Below, piece by piece: positions 57,001 to 64,000 of a stretch of 64,000 nt of DNA. Position 1 is the first letter of the stretch; each line of letters opens with the position of its first letter. A program made the translations under genes and the position numbers. The notes under the pieces are model-generated. The model did no database searches and was not told the DNA's origin. It was given only the letters and a program-made list of their open reading frames with translations. The DNA lies in the NCBI GenBank assembly GCA_001874335.1, contig MPDE01000008.1, positions 62,001 to 126,000 of the forward strand. The letters run 5' to 3'. Origin of the DNA: Bacteroidetes bacterium MedPE-SWsnd-G2. Its GTDB lineage: Bacteria; Bacteroidota; Bacteroidia; Flavobacteriales; Flavobacteriaceae.

Positions 57001-60000
57001 CATTGGCAGTAACAAGTACACCTGCTACACCAGCATCTGCAAATATCGCAACGATGTCATCAATTTTTGGTACGTGCAATTCTTCTAAAGCAGCTATTTC
57101 TGAGTAACATGCGTTGATGTCACTTAAAGTGTTTGATAAAGATGCTGAAACTAATTCTGGAGCAGTTTGATCGCTACCATTATAGTATACTTTTACAGTA
57201 TCTGCATAGTTTCCACAGTCATCATATACTTCATAGCTGTACATTACAGCCCAATCACAATCATCACCTAATATTTTTTCAGATTTGATAACATTTACGT
57301 TACCACAGTTATCTTCATAAATAGCGGCAATTTCTTCTGCAGTTGGTCCTAATGGGATATCAGCTAAAACAGCGTCTACATTAGACTCTCCTTGTGGTAA
57401 AGGTAATACCATTACCGGAGCAGTTTCATCTATTACTGTTACCGTAATTGAAGCTGTAATTTCACGTCCACAATCGTCAACAAATGACCAGTTTACGTCA
57501 AATTCTCCACAGCTACCAACAAATTCATCAGCAACGCCATCAACTTCACCTTCAATTACACATCCGCCAGTTCCCTGGTTAGAATATGATAATTTACCTG
57601 GATCGAAGCTTGCTAAATCTTCACAAGCAATCTCGTAATCTGAAACGTCTTCAAACTGAGCCATTGGTGCAGGTAAAACAGTAATTGTTTGTTTGTAAGC
57701 AATCTCTCTGTCACAGTTATCTTTAAAGAACCAGTCTACATAAAGAGTACCTCCACATTCGTCAAACTCACCTGTTAATTCACCCATTACTTCTCCTTCT
57801 ATTGCACAGTACTGAGTACCACCATTAGAATAAGATAAGTAACCAGCTTCAAATGTATTAGCGTCTTCACAAGAAATCTCTAAATCATCAACTGGAGCCC
57901 ATTCTGCCATTGGAGCAGCTTGAACAGTAATTACTTTTTGAGCGTTTATTGTACGTCCACAATCATCGGTATAAGACCAATCTTCGTAAAGTGTTCCACC
58001 ACATTCTGTGTAAGAACCACTTAATTGTCCCATTACTTCACCAGAGATTATACAGCTTCCTGTACCTTCATTAGAATAACCTAAATAACTAACTTGGTAG
58101 TCATTAGCTTCTTCACAAGTAATTTCCATATCCTCAACATTGTCAAACTCAGCCATTGGTGCCGGTAAAACAGTAATTGTTTGCTTGTATGAAATATCTC
58201 TATCACAGTTATCTTTAAAGAACCAGTCTACGTATAACGTACCACCACATTCGTCAAATTCACCTGATAATTCACCTTCTGCTTCACCTTCTATAGTACA
58301 ATATTGAGTTCCCCCATTAGAGTAACCTAAAACTCCAGCTTCAAAGCTATTCGCTTCTTCACAAGAAATCTCTAAGTCATCAATAGGATCCCATTCTGCC
58401 ATCGGCGCTGGTAATACAGTAATAACTTTTTGGGCAGCAATAGTACGTCCACAATCGTCAACGAAATACCAATCTTCATATAGTGTACCACCACATTCAG
58501 AGTATTGTCCACTTACGTATCCCATTACTTCACCTTCTATCACACAGCTTCCTGTACCTTGGTTAGAATACCCTAAGTATCCAGCTTGGTAATCATTTGC
58601 TTCTTCACAAGTGATTTCCATATCCACAACTGGCGCAAATTCGGCCATTGGAGCTGGTAATACAGTAATTGTTTGTTTAGAAGAAATATCTCTATCACAA
58701 TCATCTTTAAATGTCCAATCAATGTAAAGTTCTCCTCCACATTCATCAAATTCTCCAGATAATTCACCCATTACTTTACCACTAATTTCGCAACCTTCAG
58801 TTCCTCCATTAGAATAATCTAATTCGTAAGCTTCAAATGAGTTTGCTTCTTCACAAGAGATTTCAATATTCTCAACTGGTGCAAATTCAGCCATTGGTGC
58901 TGGCATAACAGTAATAACTTTTTGAGCGTTTATTGTACGTCCACAATCGTCAGTAAAACTGTAATCTTCATATAAAGTACCACCACATTCGTCGTAATTT
59001 CCTGAAACAACACCTAAGGCGTCACCTTCAATTACACAGCTTCCTGTACCTTGATTTGAGTACCAAAGGTATCCAGCTTGATAAACGTTAGCTTCTTCAC
59101 AAGAAATTTCAACATCCACAGGCTCATTAAATTCAGCCATTGGCGCTGGTAAAACAGTAATAGTTTGTTGTGCAGAAATATCTCTGTCACATTCATCTTT
59201 AAAGAACCAATCAACATAAAGTGTACCTCCACATTCATCGAAATCTCCAGATAATTCACCCATTACTTCACCGCTAATATCACAACCTTCAGTTCCATCG
59301 TTAGAGTATGATAAATAATAAGCTTCAAAAGAATTAGCGTCTTCACAAGAAATTTCTAAATCTTCAACTGGCTCAAATTCAGCTTGAGGAGCTGGATCAA
59401 CTTTTACTTGTTGCGTATGTGTGATTGTTCTACCACAGTAATCTGTAAATGACCAATCAACAAATAATAATCCACCACACTCTGTATATTCACCAGATAA
59501 TTGTCCCATTACTTCACCACTAATTTCACAACCTTGAGTTCCGCCATTAGTATATGATAAGTAACCAGCTTCAAATACATTAGCTTCTTCACAGCTAATT
59601 GAAATATGATCAATACCATCAAATTGAGCTTGAGGTGCTGGTAAAACTGTTATAATTTTTTGAGCATCAATTGTTCTTCCACAATCATCAGTATAAGACC
59701 AATCTTGGTAAAGTGTTCCTCCACATTCATTAAACTCTCCACTTACATAACCCATTACTTGTCCACTAATGTCACAGCTTTCAGATCCACCGTTTGAGTA
59801 CGATAAATAACTAGCTTCGTAATCATTTGCTTCTTCACAAGTGATTTCCATATCTATAACATCTTCGAATACTGCTTCAGGAGCTGATAATACTGTTATA
59901 GTTTGTTTATGAGAAATTTCTCTTTCACAATCATCTTTAAAGTACCAATCTACGTATAGTGTTCCTCCACATTCATCATACTCACCAGATAATTCGCCAG

Positions 60001-63000
60001 CAACTTCACCGCTAATTTCACATCCTTGAGTACCTCCGTTAGAGTAACCTAAATTACTTGGAGCAAAAGCATTTGCTTCTTCACATGTTAATTCTAAATC
60101 ATCAATAGCGTCAAACTCAGCCATTGGAGCAGGAACAACAGTTACTACTTTTTGAGCTGTTATTGTACGATCACAGTTATCAGTAAATGACCAATCAACA
60201 TATAATGTACCACCGCACTCATCAAAATCTCCTGATAAAACGCCATCAACAGATCCTTCTATAGCACAAGGACCAGACTCACCGTTAGAGTAGCTTAAGC
60301 TATCTGCCGAGAATGATAAAGCTTCTTCACAAGTAATCTCCATATCTTCAACGTTATCAAACGACGCTTGATCTGAAGGAGAAACTGTTATAACCTTTTG
60401 ATAAGAAATATCTCTATCACAATCATCTTTAAAGAACCAATCAACGTAAAGTGTACCTCCACATTCGTCGTACTCTCCAGATAGCACACCATCTACAGAA
60501 CCTTCAATTGCACATGCTCCTGAACCTCCATTAGAATAATCTAAAGATGTTGCCATATATAAGGCTGCTTGCTCACAAGAAATTGTGATATTTGCAGGAG
60601 GGTTTACAAATTCAGCTCCTGGAGCTGGTAATACTGTAATAACTTTTTGAGCAGTAATTTCTCTACCACAATCATCTGTGTAAGACCAATCTTGGTAAAG
60701 TGTTCCACCACATTCATCGTAGCTTCCACTCATAACACCCATTACTTCACCGCTAATATCGCAAGCTTCAGAACCTTGGTTAGAGTAAGCTAAGTATCCT
60801 GCTTGATATTCGTTAGCTTCTTCACAAGAAAGCTCAACGTCTTCTACATTTTCGAACTCAGCCATTGGTGCTGGTAATACGTTAATTGTTTGTTTAGCTG
60901 AGATATCTCTATCACAATCATCTTTATATAACCAATCAACATATAATGTACCACCACATTCGTCAAATTCTCCAGATAATACACCCATTACTTCACCGCT
61001 AATTTCACAATCTTGAGTTCCGCCATTAGTATATGATAAATAACCAGCAGCAAAAGAGTTTGCTTCTTCACAAGAGATTTCTAAATCGTCTACTGGAGCA
61101 AATTCTGCCATTGGAGCAGGCATTACCGTGATTACTTTTTGAGCATCAATTGTTCTTCCACAATCATCAGTGTAAGACCAATCAACATAAAGAGTACCTC
61201 CACATTCATCAAATTCTCCACTTAACAATCCATCAACACTACCTGAAATATCACATGCATCAGTACCTGCATTTGAATACCCTAAACTACCAGCTTGGTA
61301 ATCATTAGCTTCTTCGCAAGAAATCTCCATGTCTTCAACGTTCTCAAAAGATGCTTGAGGCGCTGGTAAAACAGTAATTGTTTGTTTTACTGCTATATCC
61401 CTATCGCAATCGTCTTTATAGAACCAGTCAACGTATAATTCACCACCACATTCATCAAATGAACCTGATAACTCACCCATTACTTCACCGCTGATTTCGC
61501 AATCTTGAGTTCCTCCATTAGTATATGATAAATATCCTGCAGCAAAAGAATTTGCTTCTTCACAAGAGATTTCTAAATCGTCTACTGGTGCAAATTCTGC
61601 CATTGGAGCAGGCATTACTGAAATTACTTTTTGAGCATTAATTGTTCTTCCACAATTATCTGTATAAGACCAATCTTGGTATAATGTACCACCACATTCA
61701 TCAAATGATCCACTAACAACACCAGTTACAGAACCAGAGATTTCACAACCTTCTGTTCCTCCGTTTGTATATGCTAAATCACTTGCAGAATAATCATTTG
61801 CTTCTTCACATGAAATTTCCATGTCTTCAACATTATCAAAAGTAGCTTGTGGAGCCGGTAAAACCGTTACAATTACTTTTGCTGAAATATCTCTATCACA
61901 ATTATCTTTAAAGAACCAGTCTACAGACAATGTTCCTCCACATTCATTGTAATCACCAGTAAGTTCTCCCATAACTTTTCCAGAAATTTCACAATTTCCG
62001 GAATCACCATTAGAATAATCTAATTCCCATGCTTCAAAAGCGTTAGCTTCTTCACATGTGATTTCCATATCTTGAACTGGATCAAATTCTGCCATTGGAG
62101 CAGGTAATACTTCGATATTTTGAGTATGAGAAATAGCTCTACCACATTCGTCTTCATAAGACCATGTCACAGATAATGCTCCTCCGCACTCGGTGTACGA
62201 ACCAGATAACTCACCTACTGCTTCACCATTAATTGCACAAGCGCCTTCTGATACGCCGTTAGAGTATCCTAAGTTAGCTGGCTGATAGCCTTCTGCTTCA
62301 GCACAAGACATAGACATGTCTTGAGGTAATTCTGAAAATTCAGCTGCAGGTGCAGGGTTAATAGTTACAGTTTGACTTTGTGAAACTTCATTTCCACAGT
62401 TATCTGTAGCGGTCCATGTTCTTACGAACACACCACCTTCACAAGCTAATCCTACTTGGCTATCATCATTTACTACTACAATATCAACATTGTCATCGCA
62501 GTTATCTGAAGCCGTTGGAGCACTAGCTCCTTTAGGATTACTTGGTATTTCATCTATACAATCTACTGTTATGTCATCTGGAATTCCAGCTAATACTGGG
62601 TCTTCCGAATCAAATCCTTGGTATACCAATTGGAACTCATCTGCAACGTTACCACAACTATCTGCAACAGTATAACTGTAAACGGCTAACCATTTACAAT
62701 CAGTTCCTTTTGAATTTGCTGTTTTTGTAACAACAACATCACCACAATTATCGCTGTATAAAGCTGCGATATCATCTTCTGATGGTCCTTGAGATTTATC
62801 TTCAAAACATAAATTTAAACCTACTTCCCCTTGAGGTAATGCAGTTTTTGGTAATAAATTTGGTGCTTCAGAATCTCCACCACTATACTCTACTTTGATA
62901 TCATCAGAAACTATGTTTCCACAGTCATCTGTTACCTCATAAGAGTAAGTCACTTGCCAGCTGCAATTATCACCAGAAGGGCTTCCAGTTTTAACTACAT

Positions 63001-63568
63001 TGACATTGTTACAGTTGTCAGAAAACAACAATCCAATTTCTTCAGCAGAAGGCCCTTCAGGTATGTCATCATAACATAAATTAAGGTCTACTCCTCCATC
63101 AGGAATTGACGCTCCATCATTTAATTCTGGAGCTGTCTGATCACTACCATCGTAAGTGATTTTGATTTGGTCTACAATGTCTGAACACTCATCATATCCT
63201 TGGATATCATAAGTATATTCTACACTCCAGCTACAATCATCACCAATAGGTGTACCAGACTTAGTAACAGTTACTTTACTACATGAATTGACATAAATCA
63301 TTTCAATGTCTTCAACTGTTGGCCCCTCTGGTACATCGTCAAAACACAGATTTAACTCTGTACTTCTTTGCGCATCTTGAAGGCTTTGAACAGCCGTTTT
63401 CAAATTTTGTGCATACATTGAACTAACTCCAAACATAAAAAGCATTGCAAAGCTTAAAGCCTTGATGCCTCCCATTTGTTTCGATAAAATTTCAATGCTA
63501 CAACACGATAATTTAGTAGCAGATTTCCAGAACCTGGACCTCCCACTACTTCGGGTAAAATTGCTCAT
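54002..63568 (-). CDS. Giant T9SS-exported repeat protein, adhesin-like
   Basis: From the ATG at 63568 (MSNFTRSSGRSRF; an ATG two codons upstream at 63574 is the alternative) the protein has 3188 residues. Its signal region is long (about 53 residues, hydrophobic core ALSFAMLFMFGVSSMYA). Counting from 63574, the mature part starts with three about 80-residue modules (LNLCxDDxPEGP ... DCSW ... CGN ... GxDxxAP), then an HYR-like module (329-413), then 20 units of about 82 residues (414 to about 2050), three more modules of the first type, and mixed modules with aromatic, glycine-rich loops. It ends with a T9SS C-terminal sorting domain (FTAYPVPFDKEVNIAYNF ... GKVTKKIVSNSPNRR). It is very acidic. 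It is probably carried across the outer membrane by T9SS and attached to the surface; adhesion is an inference from the architecture. Confidence 0.92.
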   Translation of the reverse strand: MSNFTRSSGRSRFWKSATKLSCCSIEILSKQMGGIKALSFAMLFMFGVSSMYAQNLKTAVQSLQDAQRSTELNLCFDDVPEGPTVEDIEMIYVNSCSKVTVTKSGTPIGDDCSWSVEYTYDIQGYDECSDIVDQIKITYDGSDQTAPELNDGASIPDGGVDLNLCYDDIPEGPSAEEIGLLFSDNCNNVNVVKTGSPSGDNCSWQVTYSYEVTDDCGNIVSDDIKVEYSGGDSEAPNLLPKTALPQGEVGLNLCFEDKSQGPSEDDIAALYSDNCGDVVVTKTANSKGTDCKWLAVYSYTVADSCGNVADEFQLVYQGFDSEDPVLAGIPDDITVDCIDEIPSNPKGASAPTASDNCDDNVDIVVVNDDSQVGLACEGGVFVRTWTATDNCGNEVSQSQTVTINPAPAAEFSELPQDMSMSCAEAEGYQPANLGYSNGVSEGACAINGEAVGELSGSYTECGGALSVTWSYEDECGRAISHTQNIEVLPAPMAEFDPVQDMEITCEEANAFEAWELDYSNGDSGNCEISGKVMGELTGDYNECGGTLSVDWFFKDNCDRDISAKVIVTVLPAPQATFDNVEDMEISCEEANDYSASDLAYTNGGTEGCEISGSVTGVVSGSFDECGGTLYQDWSYTDNCGRTINAQKVISVMPAPMAEFAPVDDLEISCEEANSFAAGYLSYTNGGTQDCEISGEVMGELSGSFDECGGELYVDWFYKDDCDRDIAVKQTITVLPAPQASFENVEDMEISCEEANDYQAGSLGYSNAGTDACDISGSVDGLLSGEFDECGGTLYVDWSYTDDCGRTIDAQKVITVMPAPMAEFAPVDDLEISCEEANSFAAGYLSYTNGGTQDCEISGEVMGVLSGEFDECGGTLYVDWLYKDDCDRDISAKQTINVLPAPMAEFENVEDVELSCEEANEYQAGYLAYSNQGSEACDISGEVMGVMSGSYDECGGTLYQDWSYTDDCGREITAQKVITVLPAPGAEFVNPPANITISCEQAALYMATSLDYSNGGSGACAIEGSVDGVLSGEYDECGGTLYVDWFFKDDCDRDISYQKVITVSPSDQASFDNVEDMEITCEEALSFSADSLSYSNGESGPCAIEGSVDGVLSGDFDECGGTLYVDWSFTDNCDRTITAQKVVTVVPAPMAEFDAIDDLELTCEEANAFAPSNLGYSNGGTQGCEISGEVAGELSGEYDECGGTLYVDWYFKDDCEREISHKQTITVLSAPEAVFEDVIDMEITCEEANDYEASYLSYSNGGSESCDISGQVMGYVSGEFNECGGTLYQDWSYTDDCGRTIDAQKIITVLPAPQAQFDGIDHISISCEEANVFEAGYLSYTNGGTQGCEISGEVMGQLSGEYTECGGLLFVDWSFTDYCGRTITHTQQVKVDPAPQAEFEPVEDLEISCEDANSFEAYYLSYSNDGTEGCDISGEVMGELSGDFDECGGTLYVDWFFKDECDRDISAQQTITVLPAPMAEFNEPVDVEISCEEANVYQAGYLWYSNQGTGSCVIEGDALGVVSGNYDECGGTLYEDYSFTDDCGRTINAQKVITVMPAPMAEFAPVENIEISCEEANSFEAYELDYSNGGTEGCEISGKVMGELSGEFDECGGELYIDWTFKDDCDRDISSKQTITVLPAPMAEFAPVVDMEITCEEANDYQAGYLGYSNQGTGSCVIEGEVMGYVSGQYSECGGTLYEDWYFVDDCGRTIAAQKVITVLPAPMAEWDPIDDLEISCEEANSFEAGVLGYSNGGTQYCTIEGEAEGELSGEFDECGGTLYVDWFFKDNCDRDISYKQTITVLPAPMAEFDNVEDMEITCEEANDYQVSYLGYSNEGTGSCIISGEVMGQLSGSYTECGGTLYEDWSYTDDCGRTINAQKVITVQAAPMAEWAPVDDLEISCEDANTFEAGYLSYSNGGTQYCAIEGEVMGELTGEFDECGGTLYVDWFFKDNCDREIAYKQTITVLPAPMAQFEDVSDYEIACEDLASFDPGKLSYSNQGTGGCVIEGEVDGVADEFVGSCGEFDVNWSFVDDCGREITASITVTVIDETAPVMVLPLPQGESNVDAVLADIPLGPTAEEIAAIYEDNCGNVNVIKSEKILGDDCDWAVMYSYEVYDDCGNYADTVKVYYNGSDQTAPELVSASLSNTLSDINACYSEIAALEELHVPKIDDIVAIFADAGVAGVLVTANENNGFSDDGDCGWSGVFAFSVADGCGNQADDIVINLSGYDSEAPVLVGVVPDGENEINACLADAPEGPSEDEIRVLYSDNCGEELGDNVNVEKITKTYGDDCSWIVVYEYIITDDCGNDGGYVKVNYQGMDQDAPVFADCEAAQINLFTSLGAACPSSEAAVIALEVGDELDLNNLFSVANVDLAAIQAVIEPCFDDCQDVTYRVRAVDNGVAGDCSRDLSVSFEAVDGCDNVSEGAYVVNINISEDVLPSIAVAAGELIVQCDGAGNVAEVEAWLAANGGASASYLCNALVWSNDFDKLEDGCGSLEVEFTATDACGREVKSTGLITVQDSVDPEMTAEAQDGASDTESDYLADFQAWLDNHGGATATDNCGEVTWMYQCEDSDGPGIPEYVGTFDTHAGPFWTTNPAVYTGQEAAALLFGGDPEDYIISTDPVGMNNMSWSSTWGIAGCAEIAHDHKVDLGNPGYNDPGGNNTATSAYVQDNCGGVHLNYVYRVNNDCQLDPCGSTINNNVEYVEEAMVMHNGYLYYLDGTNGAAAPGFELAPQSVLHDIADQFVGKTYLTTVSSNCCIVHADEDTELQDWGFPFGQCNVEGPFTIAPELDGANCTDINHHYENQLSFFVSSEPYEQAGTTVTFTATDECGNSTSTTATFIVNDATAPDIKCEPGVDFGFDPDLDQDGLPYGVVDQVHYSDNCDEPGYTSDYSDDLGYVLSDGQPIQGFTGDYAPGNWSVDLGGADGSVSINASTMVVTGNDDGQDDINTQATITCLYGGVYSFNWDYLTNDVDGPGLDPAFYLNGAAIQLTDNGGADSQSGFVSVNCAPGDVIGFRINSSDGILGDASLTISNFEIAGPQQMDYTLVRTFTATDAAGNSSECDITYTWSVPGQVARSKSEIIEHTIFDKEIVKTEVELDFTAYPVPFDKEVNIAYNFDFKTDVTVELFDTKGLLISAQTDKNYIKGSNGIVTFDLSRTANQMFYVQVTTSQGKVTKKIVSNSPNRR
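57430..62335 (-). repeat. Twenty tandem 246-bp units encoding 82-residue four-cysteine modules
   Basis: Each unit encodes roughly xVxDxEISCEEANxFxAGYLSY(S/T)NGGT..C.ISGEVMGxLSGxFDECGGTLYVDW, then a subtype-specific end. Cysteines fall near positions 10, 31, 48 and 62, so two disulfides per unit are likely. Units alternate between a 'CDRDIS-KQTITVLPAP' end (units 2, 4, 6, 8, 10, 13, 15, 17, 19) and a 'CGRTI-AQKVITVMPAP' end (3, 5, 7, 11, 14, 16, 18, 20). Units 9 and 12 are intermediate, and unit 1 is divergent. The effective period is therefore a 164-residue pair. Confidence 0.85.
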
Positions 63569-63574
63569 AAACAT

Positions 63575-63957
63575 AACATTTGGTTTAAATTAAAATTATA
63601 TTAACATTTATAACAACGACAAAAGTCGCTCGCATAAACACAAGCAAGTAGTTATGTAAATAAAGGTAGGATTGGGGTCCAAATACAGTTACTCTCACAT
63701 AGAAAAACTATGTAAAACCAACAAATGCGTCAACCAAATTACTTTGATTAACAATCAATAAATGTGCTAATAATCAATTGTTTTGCTATTAAACAATTTT
63801 TAAGAAAGGCGTATAAACCGTGTACTATAATTAGTACGTATTTATACGTAATTAGTACATAATCAGGTACTAATTCATATCAAATTTAGATTTTATAATA
63901 CGTAATCACAAATAAATTTAACTTTTTTTTGGCGTTTCCGCACTTGAGCATTTTTTT
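63575..63957. promoter_or_regulatory. Palindrome-rich intergenic region before the giant gene
   Basis: This 383-bp gap separates the giant gene from the right-edge gene. Besides the TACGTA pair it holds ACATAG-N5-CTATGT (63697-63713), TTGATT-N3-AATCAA (63744-63758) and CGAC-N4-GTCG near 63616-63626, the last inside the probable leader of the giant gene. On the minus strand TGTATTTG (near 63684-63691) is a one-mismatch -7 box for the giant gene. No gene is seen in it. Confidence 0.5.
63822..63875. promoter_or_regulatory. Double TACGTA operator, copy C, embedded in nested GTAC palindromes
   Basis: TACGTA (63835-63840), spacer TTTA, TACGTA (63845-63850). On the left it overlaps GTACTA-N4-TAGTAC (63822-63837). 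On the right it joins AATTAGTAC-N8-GTACTAATT (63850-63875), a 9-bp perfect inverted repeat. The four GTAC cores start at 63822, 63834, 63855 and 63867, spaced 12, 21 and 12 nt, so the array is mirror-symmetric. No exact TANNTTTG box follows at the 23-24-nt distance on either strand. Confidence 0.55.
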
Positions 63958-64000
63958 ATGCAGTTAATCGAAAAGCAAATCATTGTCGATGCAAAAATCA
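63958..64000 (+). CDS. Start of a possible START/SRPBCC-like gene, truncated by the window
   Basis: An ATG at 63958 opens a frame to the right edge: 14 residues, MQLIEKQIIVDAKI. The charged start followed by an IEKQIIVDA strand is how many SRPBCC/AHSA1 (START-like) proteins begin. Fourteen residues cannot establish a family. The copy C operator lies about 110 nt upstream on the same strand. Confidence 0.35.
   Translation, partial: MQLIEKQIIVDAKI

Noticed and set aside
56166-62730. Several 60-90-codon frames on the plus strand opposite the giant gene, and short ones in shifted minus frames
   Set aside because: They follow the repeat period and codon composition of the giant gene in other frames, with no independent start context.
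54002-63568. CRISPR-like regularity in the 54-63 kb region
   Set aside because: The period is about 246 bp, the repeats diverge, and they stay in one long reading frame. It is a protein repeat array.

Overview
The window is AT-rich chromosomal DNA from a member of the Bacteroidota, most likely family Flavobacteriaceae. Four things point there. Promoters have the Bacteroidota -33 TTG / -7 TANNTTTG form and genes rarely have Shine-Dalgarno sites. A 3188-residue secreted repeat protein ends in a type IX secretion (T9SS) sorting domain. The gene content is typical of the group: PafA phosphatase, BshA, a GH3/serine-hydrolase fusion, TamB and LptD. MutS2 lacks an Smr domain. Most of the window is compact core genome. 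I see no insertion sequence, prophage, CRISPR array or rRNA.

Layout. 1-1722: 3' end of mutS2 and a DCC-family gene, then a gene-free stretch of about 530 bp. 2281-9078 (minus): sulfurtransferase, dicarboxylate/amino-acid symporter, small membrane protein, aroC and a large FAD/Fe-S dehydrogenase. 9167-10382 (plus): outer-membrane-like protein and a Tat-signal DinB protein, tail to tail with bshA. 10383-19882 (minus): envelope and redox genes, namely bshA, the GH3-serine hydrolase, an uncharacterised small protein, a CCG-domain Fe-S protein, a HAD-like protein, a membrane Fe-S/cytochrome b-like protein, an MCE protein and an amidase. 20022-24252 (plus): lptD, ridA, guaC. 24265-32155 (minus): mgsA, a BadF-type sugar kinase, gap, pfkA, tamB. 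32262-37544 (plus): tsaD, rsmE, a DUF4159 gene, a SpoU methyltransferase, an AI-2E-type permease and a THUMP-like methyltransferase. 37541-44626 (minus): ychJ-like, a 53-codon basic gene, an SRAP gene, a hypothetical gene, pafA, a DUF4240 gene, three tRNAs (Arg, Pro, Ser) and pgpH. 44754-46698 (plus): thiolase and an NlpC/P60 peptidase. 46769-50609 (minus): TPR protein and gyrA. 50870-53861 (plus): clpC and a small STAS-like gene. 54002-63568 (minus): the giant T9SS repeat protein. A possible START/SRPBCC-like gene begins at the right edge.

How the parts work together. The amidase, MCE protein, LptD, TamB, GH3-serine hydrolase, NlpC/P60 peptidase and BadF kinase form an envelope-building and cell-wall-recycling theme. 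pfkA-gap with the kinase and methylglyoxal synthase is a glycolysis cluster. The two Fe-S genes around 15-17.7 kb together rebuild the architecture of membrane ETF:quinone oxidoreductases (EMO/EtfD type), split into two proteins with a HAD-like gene between them.

The most unexpected signal is regulatory. The 16-bp motif TACGTA-N4-TACGTA occurs three times (39472, 42100, 63835), always between genes. Twice it sits at nearly the same distance (23 and 24 nt) upstream of a TANNTTTG box, in front of two otherwise unconnected uncharacterised genes. This looks like the operator of an unidentified activator. The second notable object is the giant adhesin-like gene: about 4.9 kb of it is 20 tandem 82-residue, four-cysteine units that largely alternate between two subtypes.
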